Of a stretch of 29,795 nucleotides of DNA, positions 20,245-28,700 are shown piece after piece. This DNA is from Plakobranchus ocellatus. Its lineage: Eukaryota; Mollusca; Gastropoda; Plakobranchidae. Position 1 is the stretch's first letter, and each line of letters opens with the position of its first letter. Made by a program: the position numbers and the translations under genes. The stretch spans positions 15,263 to 45,057 of the forward strand of contig BLXT01002372.1 in assembly GCA_019648995.1 (NCBI GenBank), in the 5' to 3' direction. Under the pieces are notes generated by a model. That model ran no database searches and was not told the DNA's origin. It saw only the letters and a list, made by a program, of their open reading frames with translations.

Positions 20245-20585
20245 AATCGCAGGCATAACAAAAAGGCCATTCCTCTTTTTTTTTTTTTAAAAAGTTAGCT
20301 CTGGTTAAGCCATGTGTGTCCCACCCAAAGCCTACACATTACCGTCTCCCGTTTTCTATTTGCTCCTTCATCTCTTTTATGGAGGTCTTCTCCCAAATTG
20401 GGGAGTACTTCGTGGAGCTTGTTTTCCCCCTCAGCATCCCAATTTTCTTGCCAAATGGTGTGGATGTATGCATTTATTTTAGGTTTAAGATCGGATCAAC
20501 AAATGAGTTTTCTTGAAAATGATGCTCTGTTTAGAGCCGCCTTTGCAAGTTTGACCACATTCTTATTGCCTCGGATGACAACGTG
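20245..20585 (-). pseudogene. Older I/Jockey fragment split by copy C, C-terminal part
   Basis: Matches the ORF2 C-terminus in copy C (20930-21260) along its length: CGCAGGCATAACAAAAAG, TAGCTCTGG, GGAGGTCTTC, GCATCCCAATT. It covers the end of RNase H to the Cys motif and stops at 20245 without the 3' UTR. Its upstream continuation lies on the other side of copy C, at 21453. Several indels and an 18-base T/A run show it is older than C. Confidence 0.8.
20575..20585. repeat. 11-bp target-site duplication of copy C (second copy 21453-21463)
   Basis: ATGACAACGTG is identical on both sides of copy C. Bases just outside differ (GG/ATTG versus CT/CGCA), so the duplication is exactly 11 bases. Confidence 0.93.
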
Positions 20586-20810
20586 ATTGATTGATTGATT
20601 ATTGGTATACCCAGTCCACCATTAAGCGGTGATCTCAGGGTTTCTATTCACTCAGTCTCTCTCGTAGGCTTCTGTCAGATGCTCAAGCAAATTAAAACAA
20701 AGATAGAAAACCATTAAAAATCCAACAGAGTATATAAAGAGAAACTTTAAAAGGAATCTGTACAAAGCCTCAGATATTTCCATAGACATCAAGGTCCTTT
20801 AAGTAACCCA

Positions 20811-21086
20811 CTATGCGAGAGGGATTGACCTCTCGAAAAGTCTGTACAGGTCAGTTACACTGAAATATTTCTTCCTGGTGTCCTGAAAGCCTAGGCACTC
20901 AATTAAAATATGCCGGACAGTGTAAAGGCTGTCGCAGGCATAACAAAAAGCTTGATCTTCATTTTTTAAAAGGTAGCTCTGGGTGAGCCACGTGTGGCCC
21001 ACCCAAAGTCTACACATTGCCGTCTCTAGTTTTCTACGGGCTCCTTCGCCTCTCCTGTGGAGGTCTTCGCCCAAGTTTGGGAGCAC
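20811..21086 (-). pseudogene. ORF2 C-terminal Cys/His domain (copy C)
   Basis: An open frame of 91 codons: LPNLGEDLHRRGEGARRKLE, AMCRLWVGHTWLTQSYLLKN and CYACDSLYTVRHILIEC, then FSVTDLYRLFE. It is the best-preserved version of the family's C-terminus in this window and has the Cys-x2-Cys...His...Cys pattern. Upstream it connects, out of frame, to RNase H. Confidence 0.85.
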
Positions 21087-21163
21087 TTTATGGAGCTTGT
21101 TTGCTCCCTCAGCATCCCAATCCCTTTGCCAGACAGATTTGATATAAGTGTTTATTTTGGGTT

Positions 21164-21452
21164 TTAAATCGGAATAAAAATTAATTTTCCAGAGGTGGAT
21201 GTTTTATTTGGGGCCGCTTTTGCGAGTTTGTCCACATTCTCATTCCCCTGGATGCCTACATGAGCAGGAATCCAGACAAAAGAGATGTGAACATAGGGTG
21301 GGAATTTTCGGATCAAGTTGTACAGGCGCCTGATATCTATTACTTTGAAATTTTTGCTTTGGATAGCCTGTAAGGCCGACAGGCTGTCACTGTAGATAAC
21401 AAAGTTTTTGTGGTATTTAGTGAGTTTTTTAATTTCTGTGAGCGCGAGGGCT
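21164..21452 (-). pseudogene. RNase H domain (copy C)
   Basis: Contains IALALTEIKKLTKYHKNFVI, YSDSLSALQAIQSKNFKV, FPPYVHISFVWIPAHVG and GNENVDKLAKAA. The catalytic Glu of GAELEGIALALTE is lost by truncation, but the YSDS Asp and the GNENVDKLAK Asp region with the HVG His are present. The upstream continuation in the same open frame is chance read-through into the older copy across the target-site duplication. Confidence 0.88.
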
Positions 21453-21616
21453 ATGACAACGTGCGCAAGAATCCAGACAAAAGAGATGTGAACATAGGGT
21501 GGAAATTTTTTAAAATAAATTGTACAGGCGCCTAATATGTTTAACATTGAAATTTTTGTTTTGAAGAGCCTGTAAGGATGACAGGCTATCAGCTATCACT
21601 GTAGGTAACAAAATTT
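21453..21616 (-). pseudogene. Older I/Jockey fragment split by copy C, RNase H part
   Basis: Encodes FPPYVHISFVWILAHVV and LALTEI-like codons, the RNase H of the older copy. It carries substitutions and stops relative to copy C (for example KISMLNILGACTIYF). It runs into the first unit of the tandem array at about 21617, where the upstream part of RNase H continues. Confidence 0.8.
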
Positions 21617-22088
21617 TTATGGTATTTCATGAGTTTTTTTTTATTTTATTTCTGTGAGCGCGAGGGCTATGCCCTTGAGCACAGCACCAAAAAAGAGAGG
21701 ACCAACTCTCAGATGAGTTGAATACGCGAAGTGCCCAACAGGTTTGAATATTCCCAGATGACAAGATACCAAAAGCTCTTGGCAGTGGATGTTACATGCC
21801 ACCCCTGAAGACTTTAAATGAGCGAACAAAGTATCGCAATGCATACATTTTTTTATTTTACTTAGATTTTCAATTCATTGAACAGGTACAGACCCCATAG
21901 AAAAACATCTGATAAACCATTTTAAACTAGCCTACCAAACAGGGAAATGGGAATCGGTTAGTTCCTATCCTTATCCCAGAAGACACTGTTTATCCTCTGA
22001 GATATTAAGTAGAAGCGAGACAAACTTGTCATATATCTTCCCTGGATAAATTTCTCTTTCCAAGTACCAAAAGATCTTTGGAACATGT
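21617..22088. repeat. Tandem array unit 1 (472 bp)
   Basis: The unit starts TTATGGTATTT, then CTGTGAGCGCGAGGGCTATG (RNase H fragment, minus strand, encoding FGAVLKGIALALTEI). A ~110-base region follows, then a plus-strand segment encoding YQTGKWE and the VPILIPED-type region, ending GGAACATGT. The same composition recurs in units 2 and 3. Small indels break the plus-strand frame here. Confidence 0.9.
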
Positions 22089-22545
22089 TTATGGTATTTA
22101 TTGAGGTTTTTTTTCTGTGAGCGCGAGGGCTATGCCCTTGGGCGCAGCACTAAAAAAGAGAGGACCAACTCTCAGATGAATACGCTAAGTGCCCTCCAAG
22201 TTCGAATGTTCCCAGATGACAAGATATCCCAAAACTCATGGCTGTGGATGTTACATGGCATACCTGAAGGCTTTAAATGAGCGAATAAAGTATCGCAATG
22301 CCTACAGTTTATATTTTGTTTAGATTTTCGATTCATGGAACAGGTAGAGATTCCATGGAAAAACATCTGATGAACCATTTCAAACTAGCCTACCAAACGG
22401 GGAAATGGAATCGGTTAGTTCCTATCCTTATCCCCGAAGACACTGTTTGTCCTCTGAGATATTTAGTAGAAGCGAGACAAACTTGTGATATATCTTCTCT
22501 GGAGAAATTTCTCTTTCTAAGAACCAAAAGATCTTTGGAACATGT
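22089..22545. repeat. Tandem array unit 2 (457 bp)
   Basis: Same structure as unit 1, with the best plus-strand frame of the three: MEKHLMNHFKLAYQTGKWNR and LVPILIPEDTVCPLRYLVEA, ending SLEHVYG. The RNase H fragment is shifted (TACGCTAAGTGCCCTCC). The frame ends at the fusion with the next RNase H fragment. Confidence 0.9.
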
Positions 22546-23236
22546 TTATGGTATTTATTGAGGTTTTTTTTTTCTGTGAGAGCGAGGGCTATGCCCTTGA
22601 GCGTAGCACTAAAAACAGAGGACCAACTATCAGATGAGTTGAATACGCTAAGTGCCCTACAAGTTTGAATGTTCCCAGATGACAAGATACCCCAAAGCTC
22701 TTGGCAGTGGATGTTACATGCCACCCCTGAAGGCTTTAAATGAGCGAACAAAGTATCGCAATACATACATGTTTTATTTTGTTTAGCTTTTCTTTTCATG
22801 GAACAGGTACAGATCCCATGGAAAAACATCTGATAAACCATTTCAGACTAGCCTACCAAACAGGGAAATGGAATCGGTTAGTTCCTATCCTTATCCCAAA
22901 AGACACTGTTTATCCTCTGAGATATTTAGTAGAAGCGAGACTGTAACAAAAACTAGACTAAGGCCTTGCTATTGAACGCACGTCAACTCGAGAATTCTAG
23001 AAAGACCCAGTTTAGGGAAGTTTATTGATGCAAAGCGAACGAGAATTCATTACGTAAACGAACGTGACTCATGTTCTATTTTTAGCCCAAGGATTTCCCT
23101 AATGTCTTTTCAAAGACTGCTTTTTTTGTTATTTTACGATTATGATGTAATGTTCTAGATCTATATTTTCGAACATTCTACGCTTGCATTATGGGATAGA
23201 TTTTCAGAAATTTGTAGAGTTTTCTTTTGAAAAAAG

Positions 23237-23244
23237 TATAAATA
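23237..23244 (+). promoter_or_regulatory. TATA-like box in solo LTR
   Basis: TATAAATA lies about 265 bases before AATAAA within the LTR and just upstream of the 31-bp repeats. It is a plausible core promoter for the former element. Confidence 0.5.
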
Positions 23245-23280
23245 CCGGGAGAAGATTGGTGAAAGTATCACACAGAGTAA

Positions 23281-23399
23281 GCAGAGAGTTGATAGAGATC
23301 ACACAGAGAAGGCAAACAGTTCATAGAGATCACAGTGTACGCAGAGAGTTCATAGAGATCACACAGAGTACGCAGAGAGTTCACAGAGATTGCAGAAAT
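23281..23399 (+). repeat. 31-bp tandem repeats inside the LTR
   Basis: Four copies of a GCAGAGAGTTCATAGAGATC unit followed by ACACAGAGTAC start at 23281, 23312, 23341 and 23372. Lengths are 31, 29, 31 and about 28. They lie ~40 bases downstream of the TATA-like box, so they would fall in the transcribed R/U5 part. Confidence 0.88.
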
Positions 23400-23501
23400 A
23401 TCATTGTATAGCGATTACGCACAATTTTTAGAGCCAGATTTAGTTTTCTTACCGACGGCCTATGTGAATATTGTTTGATTTGATTTCCTGCTGTTGAGTT
23501 A

Positions 23502-23507
23502 AATAAA
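23502..23507 (+). terminator. Polyadenylation signal in solo LTR
   Basis: AATAAA followed by a T-rich run at 23513-23523, in the usual place for an LTR polyadenylation site. Confidence 0.5.
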
Positions 23508-24196
23508 ATCAGTTTTTTTTTTTCGTTCTTCACACAATCTCCAGAGTTACCTTATTTTCAGCTAGGTCTATATAGATCTAAAGAACTCAACGTCTCACAT
23601 CAGAGGTATTATCTACGTTTTATTTCTGGTGTTCGTGACAGAGACAAACTTGTCATATATCTTCCCTGGATAAATTTCTCTTTCCAAGTACGAAAAGGTC
23701 TTTGGAACATGTAGAGGGTTGTAATCGCATCCACTATGTCAAAAAACTTGTGCCAGGTCTAGAAAAACTTTAATTGATGATAGCCTATCAGTTCAGGCTT
23801 CAAGCAGCTACTTTGTTTGCTTTGATGGATATACCAAGAAAGTAAAGAGAAGCGTTTTATTAACACATGGGACATTCTGAAAAAGTAAACAGGGATATAT
23901 ACTAATCTCCTTTGGCTTTAAATGAATTGACACAAGTTCGAAAATACTTACTCCAAAATGAGTGCAGAGTGGAATCTATAGCTCAAACAGAGACTGAGCC
24001 TTCTCCAATAAATGCCATAACATGTGATGGTGATGAAGAGAATCCTGTTAAAGCAACAAGAGTCCTTAAAATTCATGAATAAGACATCTTGCCTTCGCTT
24101 GCTTTACAGAATAGAAATGTTAAAAAGAGAACAGCTGGTGACAATGGTATAGCAAGTGATGAGCTTGAAATTTGCCAGGCAAAGGTGCTATCTTAG

Positions 24197-24649
24197 AATT
24201 CTTGAAAGAAAACGTCATTCTGGGGTCCATGAGTGACAAAGAAAAAATTACAGTGGAAAAAAAAATTTTAATCAAGCACTCATCATGATTTAAAAGAGTC
24301 GGCCTGTTTTACGCTATGCCGAAGTGCATGGGCCATAATGTATTCTTTTTTTAAAACCGCACTGCAATCTTCTGTGGCATTTTTGAATGATTGTAAAAAA
24401 AAACCTGAAAAAAGAAGAAAAATTAAGCCACAGAAAAATCTGTGATCAATTTTTCATTATTACAAAATTTTTTTATAATTTTAGGCAGGTATACTATTAG
24501 GGATCATGGTTTGCCTAATTTTGATTTTTTTTTCTTCATCTCACAAGATAGACTGCAAATTATGAGGTTGCACCTCTCAATGGATAAACTTTTTTGAAAA
24601 TCAATATAATTAAATTTGTAACTATTACCTATATCCAAATATATCACTA
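24197..24649. other. AT-rich spacer before the Gypsy-like element
   Basis: About 450 AT-rich bases with A and T runs. A 5' LTR for the element downstream would be expected here but I cannot recognise one by its ends. Confidence 0.5.
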
Positions 24650-24809
24650 TGGCGACGAGTCATTGAACTCTTTAATAGACCCATACAAATTCAAAACAGG
24701 GTTGAGAACAGGTTTATATAGTAGCATTAGCATTATTCTCAATGTAGAGTCAAGATCTAAATCTCGCCTCCTGTGGTACAAGCTTCATTTGACTTTACCA
24801 TGCTAAGGC

Positions 24810-25590
24810 CAGACTCCTTTAATGAAGGGTTAGAATCCTTCATCATTTACAAGGAAAGGATCGATGCTTCCATCATAATAAAATTAATGACATAAATATA
24901 GAGAAGCAAACAGCCACTCTACTGTACTGTCATCAATCAGACAAAAGGTGTACAACATACTATGCTCACTGACAGCTCCAGACTTGCCGATAACAAAAAC
25001 ATATTATGACGAATTATGGCATTTGTCATCAAGTCACTTCTGTCCACGCCCCCTCAAAATTGTTGAACATTTCAAATTTCATAAACGCAATCAGGATCAA
25101 GATGAGTATCTATCGGATTTCCAGCAGACTTCATGACTGCTATCAAGCGCTTCTTAGAATGTTGTAACTTCGGGGACAATCTCAAACAAACTCTGAGAGA
25201 CAGATTTGTATGTGGATTGAAGGATAAAATTATATAGAGACGATTGCTATAAGAATCAAACATCGCATTGGAGAAAGCAACTTCATTTGCTCTAGCTATG
25301 GAGACGGCCACAAAACATGCAGCTGAAATCCATGGCCGATCATCACCATCGTCATTGGTACATAAATTGTCCACAGACCCAAACAGGAAAAAGAACCATA
25401 AAAGCTATAAAAAGCCACATGAAATAAGCTATCCTCCATACCAATCATCAACAAAACAAATCTCAAGTGGGCAGACTGTTTCTGGAGAGATGCCTCCTGT
25501 AAACGATGTAAGAAGAAGGGGCACATCCAGGCAGTGTGTAGATCCAAAACACCGCCCAGAAAAGGGCCCAAAAAGGTACATGTGCACGTG
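24810..25590 (+). pseudogene. Gag with CCHC zinc knuckle (Gypsy-like)
   Basis: Across three frames the sequence reads FNEGLESFI, YKERIDASIIIN, YYDELWHLSSSHFCPRPLKI, VEHFKFHKRNQDQDEYLSDF, LRDRFVCGLKDK and LEKATSFALAMETATKHAAE. These follow the capsid layout of Gypsy gag proteins (F-K-F-x-K-R-x-Q and L-R-D-R-x-V-C-G-L hallmarks). A knuckle of form Cys-x2-Cys-x4-His-x4-Cys lies at 25498-25539 (CKRCKKKGHIQAVC). It would package element RNA. Frameshifts lie near 24945, 25135 and 25480. Confidence 0.85.
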
Positions 25591-25631
25591 ATAAAAAAAA
25601 GAAGATAACAGATTAGTTCTATGCACTAGAA

Positions 25632-26075
25632 ATGCACCAGTCAGGCCTAACCGACAGAACACTCAAAATGATGGTAAGTCTCAAAATCAACCACGTCGAA
25701 ACTCAAATGGAGCTGGACACAGGTTCAGCTGTCTCAGTTATGGCAATAGATGATTACAAAGAAATGTTTGGAAAATTTCCAAAAATGGAACCATTCAAAC
25801 TTTGCCTTAGAACTTACACCAAAGAACTCGTCCAACCTCTCAGTACATTATATGTGAAGGTCGACGTAAACAAACAAGTGAAAACCTTGTCTCTCCTTAT
25901 CTTGAACAAAGGTGGTAATCTAATACTCAGACGAGATTGGTTATCAGTTCTGAAACTGGACTGGCGCAGCATCAATCATATCCCCGAAGCCAAAAACTTC
26001 TCAATGAGCGAATACTTGGACGTATTTGCCGAAAACATCTGGAAAATAAAGAACTTCAGAGGCAACTCAAAATAA
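25632..26075 (+). pseudogene. Aspartic protease region (Gypsy-like)
   Basis: An open frame of 147 codons. The catalytic motif is ELDTGSAVSVM, with Asp at residue 29 (25716-25718). Later LILRRDWLSVLKLDW stands where family members have a G-R-D-W-L motif; the usual Gly is Arg here. The protein would process the polyprotein. The end of the frame, DVFAENIW, leads into the start of RT. Confidence 0.85.
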
Positions 26076-26780
26076 AACACTGATCCAACCCAAAATTTCT
26101 AAAAGCCCGTACTGTACCATACGCCTTAAAACCGATGCTAGAAAAGGAACTCGACAAACTAGAAAGTGAAGGAATAATCAGTAAAACTGATAAATTCGAA
26201 TGGGCTACGCCAATAGTACCTGTCCTGAAGAAAAACGGCGATGTACGCACCTGTGACACTTAACTAAGTTCTGGAAGAACTATCACGAGTTGAAGATACG
26301 ATGGCTAATTTCGACTACGGTGAAAAATTCTCAAAAATATACGTTCGCCAAGCATTCCTAACCCTCACTATCAAACGGGAGTGCAGACATTTAACAACAA
26401 TCAACACTCACAAGGGCTTATACTGCTTCAATAGGCTTGTATTTGGAATCACATCAGTCCAGCCATTTGGCAAAGAACAATGGACCAAATACTACAAAGA
26501 CTCAAGGGTGTCCAGTGCAACCAGGACGATATGATCATCACTGGAACAGACGATCATGAACACATGGAAAACTTAAGTGCAGTCCTATCTCTAATCCATG
26601 TTCACGGCTTAAAAGCATATTTGGAAAAGTGTCAATTCCTCAAAGATGTCATATTTTGCAGCATAAAAATATCTAAAGAAGGCTTGCATAAAACCTTCGA
26701 CAAGATAGCTGCAGTTGTCAACGCACCTATTCCTAATGATAAAGCTCAGCGATAATACTTCATGGGATTAGTCAATTACT
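26076..26780 (+). pseudogene. Reverse transcriptase (Gypsy-like), active-site mutated
   Basis: Recognisable pieces: ATPIVPVLKKNGDVRTC (near 26205), FSKIYVRQAFLTLTI (motif A, near 26330), INTHKGLYCFNRLVFGITS (near 26400), MDQILQRLKGVQ (26480), NQDDMIITGTDDHEHME and LEKCQFLKDVIF. In motif A the codon where family members have the catalytic Asp is TAC, Tyr (26340-26342). At the active-site loop the two Asp remain but the preceding residues read Asn-Gln (26519-26524) rather than the usual Tyr-x. Frameshifts lie near 26270 and 26455. Confidence 0.88.
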
Positions 26781-27310
26781 ACCATAAATGGCTCCCCAAC
26801 ATCGCAAACCGAGCTACTCTTACATGATCTCCTTAAGGGACTACTCCAACGCCTTTACCAAGAACAAAGACTTGGTAGCATTAGATCAAGCACTGATGAG
26901 ATATGACCCCAAACTGGTTCTGAGGCTCACCTGTGAAGCATCCCCATACAAAATCGGGGCTGTCCTGTGTCTCAGTACAAGGAACAATGAGGAAAGACCT
27001 ATAGTATACATCTCCAAAACTCTTAACCCAGCTGAGAAAAAAATTATTCTCAACTTGTCAAAGAGGCATTGGCTATTGTTTGTGCAGTGAGAAACACTGC
27101 CTCTATGGTCGCCACTTTACATGAGTGACTGATCATCAGCCCTTGAGTTCCATTTCGACCCAAGAAAGGGAATCCCAGCAATGTCTGCAGCTAGACAGCA
27201 AAAATACGCAGCATTTATCTCTGGCTTCAACTATACTCTTGAGTACAGAAAATAAAATACTGACGGATTGTCACGACTTCCATTACCCACCATTCTGTCA
27301 GGATTATAAA
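26781..27310 (+). pseudogene. RNase H domain (Gypsy-like)
   Basis: The frame 26788-27090 contains DPKLVLRLTCEASPYKIGAV, where the usual catalytic Asp of a D-A-S-P motif is Glu, and ERPIVYISKTLNPAEK. Further on, TDHQPLSSI (27125) is the third conserved block, and the end shows YTLEY-like and TDGLSRLPLPT-like codons in shifted frames (27225-27290). Stops and a shift at ~27088 break it. Confidence 0.85.
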
Positions 27311-27455
27311 AAATACAGTACATGAAGGTTTGGCCCAAAATCACTTTTTCGACCAGCGCGAAGCATCAAGTTACGGCGCGATTTTCTATCTGGGTTTGGT
27401 CCCTTTATCTTTAAAATTGACAAAGTTATGCCCTGCAATGCATATACTATTGTCG

Positions 27456-27520
27456 GCGATCTGCACTGTTTATCACGAAAAACACAGCATACGACCTACA
27501 TAATAATACTGTATTTTTCT
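27456..27520. repeat. Direct repeat within the insertion (partner 28904-28960)
   Basis: TTTATCACGAAAAACACAG, then after a few bases ATACTGTATTTTTC, recurs at 28914 as TTTATCACGAAGAAAACAG and ATACTGTATTTTTAAT. Order and spacing are similar. They sit near both sides of the transposase-like gene and could be subterminal repeats. Confidence 0.5.
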
Positions 27521-28074
27521 TGATTGTGAATGTCGTTTATTGCACACATACTGTATTTTTTATGAAATTTATCTACACAGTAAAATATACAATTCTTTTC
27601 ATAGAGCCTACGCAATTTTTATTGATTTAGTGGTACAGTTCAGAGGGCCAGCATGGCGGGAAAAACATGTTTACAGGTCTGTCTAGCTTATGAAAGTTGG
27701 TCTAGCTAAAGCCTGTGGTTGCATCATTTGCTTAGCAAGCAATTTCCAAAGACCTATAACCTATTCCAAAATGCAAAGCGCCTGACTGTCTAGGCGTCGT
27801 CCTCATTGGTACCTACAGAATTTACATATTCATTTTGTCCGATCACACCGTCCTGTTGCCACAAGGCAGCAACAAGATGGAAAGCCACAAATCTGACTTC
27901 CGCAGCAGAGGTTTTGCCACAAAATAGAGCTGACAACCAAAGGATTCCTTAAGAAATTGTTGATAGCATAAGCAAAAAATGAAAAATCAAAGGCTTTGAG
28001 TCAGGAAGAACATTAATAAAGAAAGCAGCGCAAAATCGATTTGAAATACGCTATCAAACACGGTAAGGCGATGT

Positions 28075-28700
28075 TTGCATGAAGTGTTAATAGTAGATCC
28101 TGCTTCATTGCAAAAGGAAATAAATAAGCGCCACTGGGCATCGCAGTACTATGCGCAGAAGATGTTCCAAATGGAGTCTGTTCGAAAAACGACACCTAAT
28201 AATATCTCTGGCAAAAAATCTGCGCTCTTTCAAAACAATTTGAAAGACCAGGATGGCAAAAGAGTAGAAGAGTACAGAAACTTCTTTCTCGGAACCCTTG
28301 GTTACGAAAAAAAAATGACATTGTCATTACAGATTTATTCAGACAAATGCCATCGAGTAAGCGTTCATCTAATAACCTCTTAATTTACATGCGTGGAAAA
28401 GCTTTGAAACCATTTATGTCCAAGCCCAGCTTGAGTTATATAATCCAACAGTTTAACATTGTAGGCGAAAACACGCTTCTTTGCGCAGATATTTGCCGCC
28501 TGAAATAACAGTAAGACATATGCACAAAGACTGATGTCGAGAAAACTCAGCTTATAACATCTTACCCCACTTTCACAAGATTTTCAGATCGATGAATATA
28601 TCGATGACCCTCTCTGGTCACAAGCAATGTGAAACGTGCTCCAAAAGCGAACTTCACAAACAAAATTTTACCTGTGAAGAAGTGTGTGATGTCTTAGAGA
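28075..28700 (+). pseudogene. Transposase-like gene of an invertebrate DNA-transposon family
   Basis: The first part (open frame to 28383) has KRHWASQYYAQKMF and RVEEYRNFFLGTLGYEKK. After a shift, a second frame reads LELYNPTV, stop, HCRRKHASLRRYLPPEITV, RSMNISMTLSGHKQCETC. From memory, these blocks (F-F-L-x-T-L-G; S-Y-N-P then R-R-K-H-A then R-R-Y-L-P; N-I-S ... C-E-x-C) recur in order in a common family of uncharacterised transposase-like proteins of insects, hydrozoans and molluscs. I cannot name the superfamily with certainty. The downstream catalytic part is absent. Confidence 0.6.

Larger units (their letters stand above)
20586..21452 (-). mobile_element. I/Jockey-group copy C, 5'-truncated insertion with target-site duplication
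   Basis: An 867-bp minus-strand copy: 3' tail (ATTG)n, 3' UTR, Cys/His domain and RNase H. It is truncated at its 5' end inside RNase H. The 11 bases ATGACAACGTG flank it exactly on both sides (20575-20585 and 21453-21463). Beyond them, the older copy resumes its own RNase H sequence (GCGCAAGAATCCAGAC). This is the signature of target-primed reverse transcription into a pre-existing relative. Confidence 0.92.
22942..23640 (+). mobile_element. Solo LTR (699 bp)
   Basis: Begins TGTAAC and ends GTGACA, a short imperfect inverted repeat with TG...CA ends. It is flanked by GAGAC on both sides (22937-22941 and 23641-23645). Units 1 and 2 of the array show the empty site GAGACAAACTTGTSATATATC. Inside are a TATA-like TATAAATA (23237-23244) and a polyadenylation signal AATAAA (23502-23507), in the order expected of a plus-strand LTR. 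No internal retroviral region is attached, so it is a recombination remnant of a full element. Whether it belongs to the Gypsy-like element downstream cannot be told. Confidence 0.93.
22546..23712. repeat. Tandem array unit 3, interrupted by a solo LTR
   Basis: Without the 704 bases of LTR plus target-site duplication, this unit is 463 bp and matches units 1 and 2. It continues into the rest of the recombinase-like gene at 23713, where units 1 and 2 instead jump back to RNase H. Unit 3 is thus the original right-hand end and units 1-2 arose by duplication. Confidence 0.9.
22807..24196 (+). pseudogene. Tyrosine-recombinase-like (Crypton-like) pseudogene, C-terminal part
   Basis: Leaving out the LTR, one plus-strand frame runs from unit 3 through 24196. 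It reads YQTGKWNRLVPILIPKD, PLRYLVEAR, FLFPS-like, SLEHVEGCNRIHYVKK, LQAATLFALMDIPRK, HMGHSEKVNRDIY and LALNELTQVRKYLLQNE. The HMGH...Y arrangement resembles the C-terminal catalytic His and Tyr region of tyrosine recombinases, and related uncharacterised proteins with GH and Y motifs are common in invertebrate genomes; this family link is from memory. In-frame stops (five TAA, then TAG at 24194) and the LTR make it inactive. Beyond ~23990 the residues are acidic and unassigned. Confidence 0.6.

Noticed and set aside
21254-21672. Tandem duplication of an RNase H segment (~205 bp)
   Set aside because: The 11-bp target-site duplication shows this is copy C inserted into an older relative, not a tandem duplication.
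23270-23400. CRISPR-like array of ~31-bp repeats
   Set aside because: The units are adjacent with no spacers, lie inside an LTR, and the setting is eukaryotic.
22807-24196. Alternative genetic code with TAA read as Gln
   Set aside because: TAA also appears where Gln is not expected in other elements here (for example in the integrase finger at 29545 and the transposase-like gene near 28445), so decay is the better explanation.
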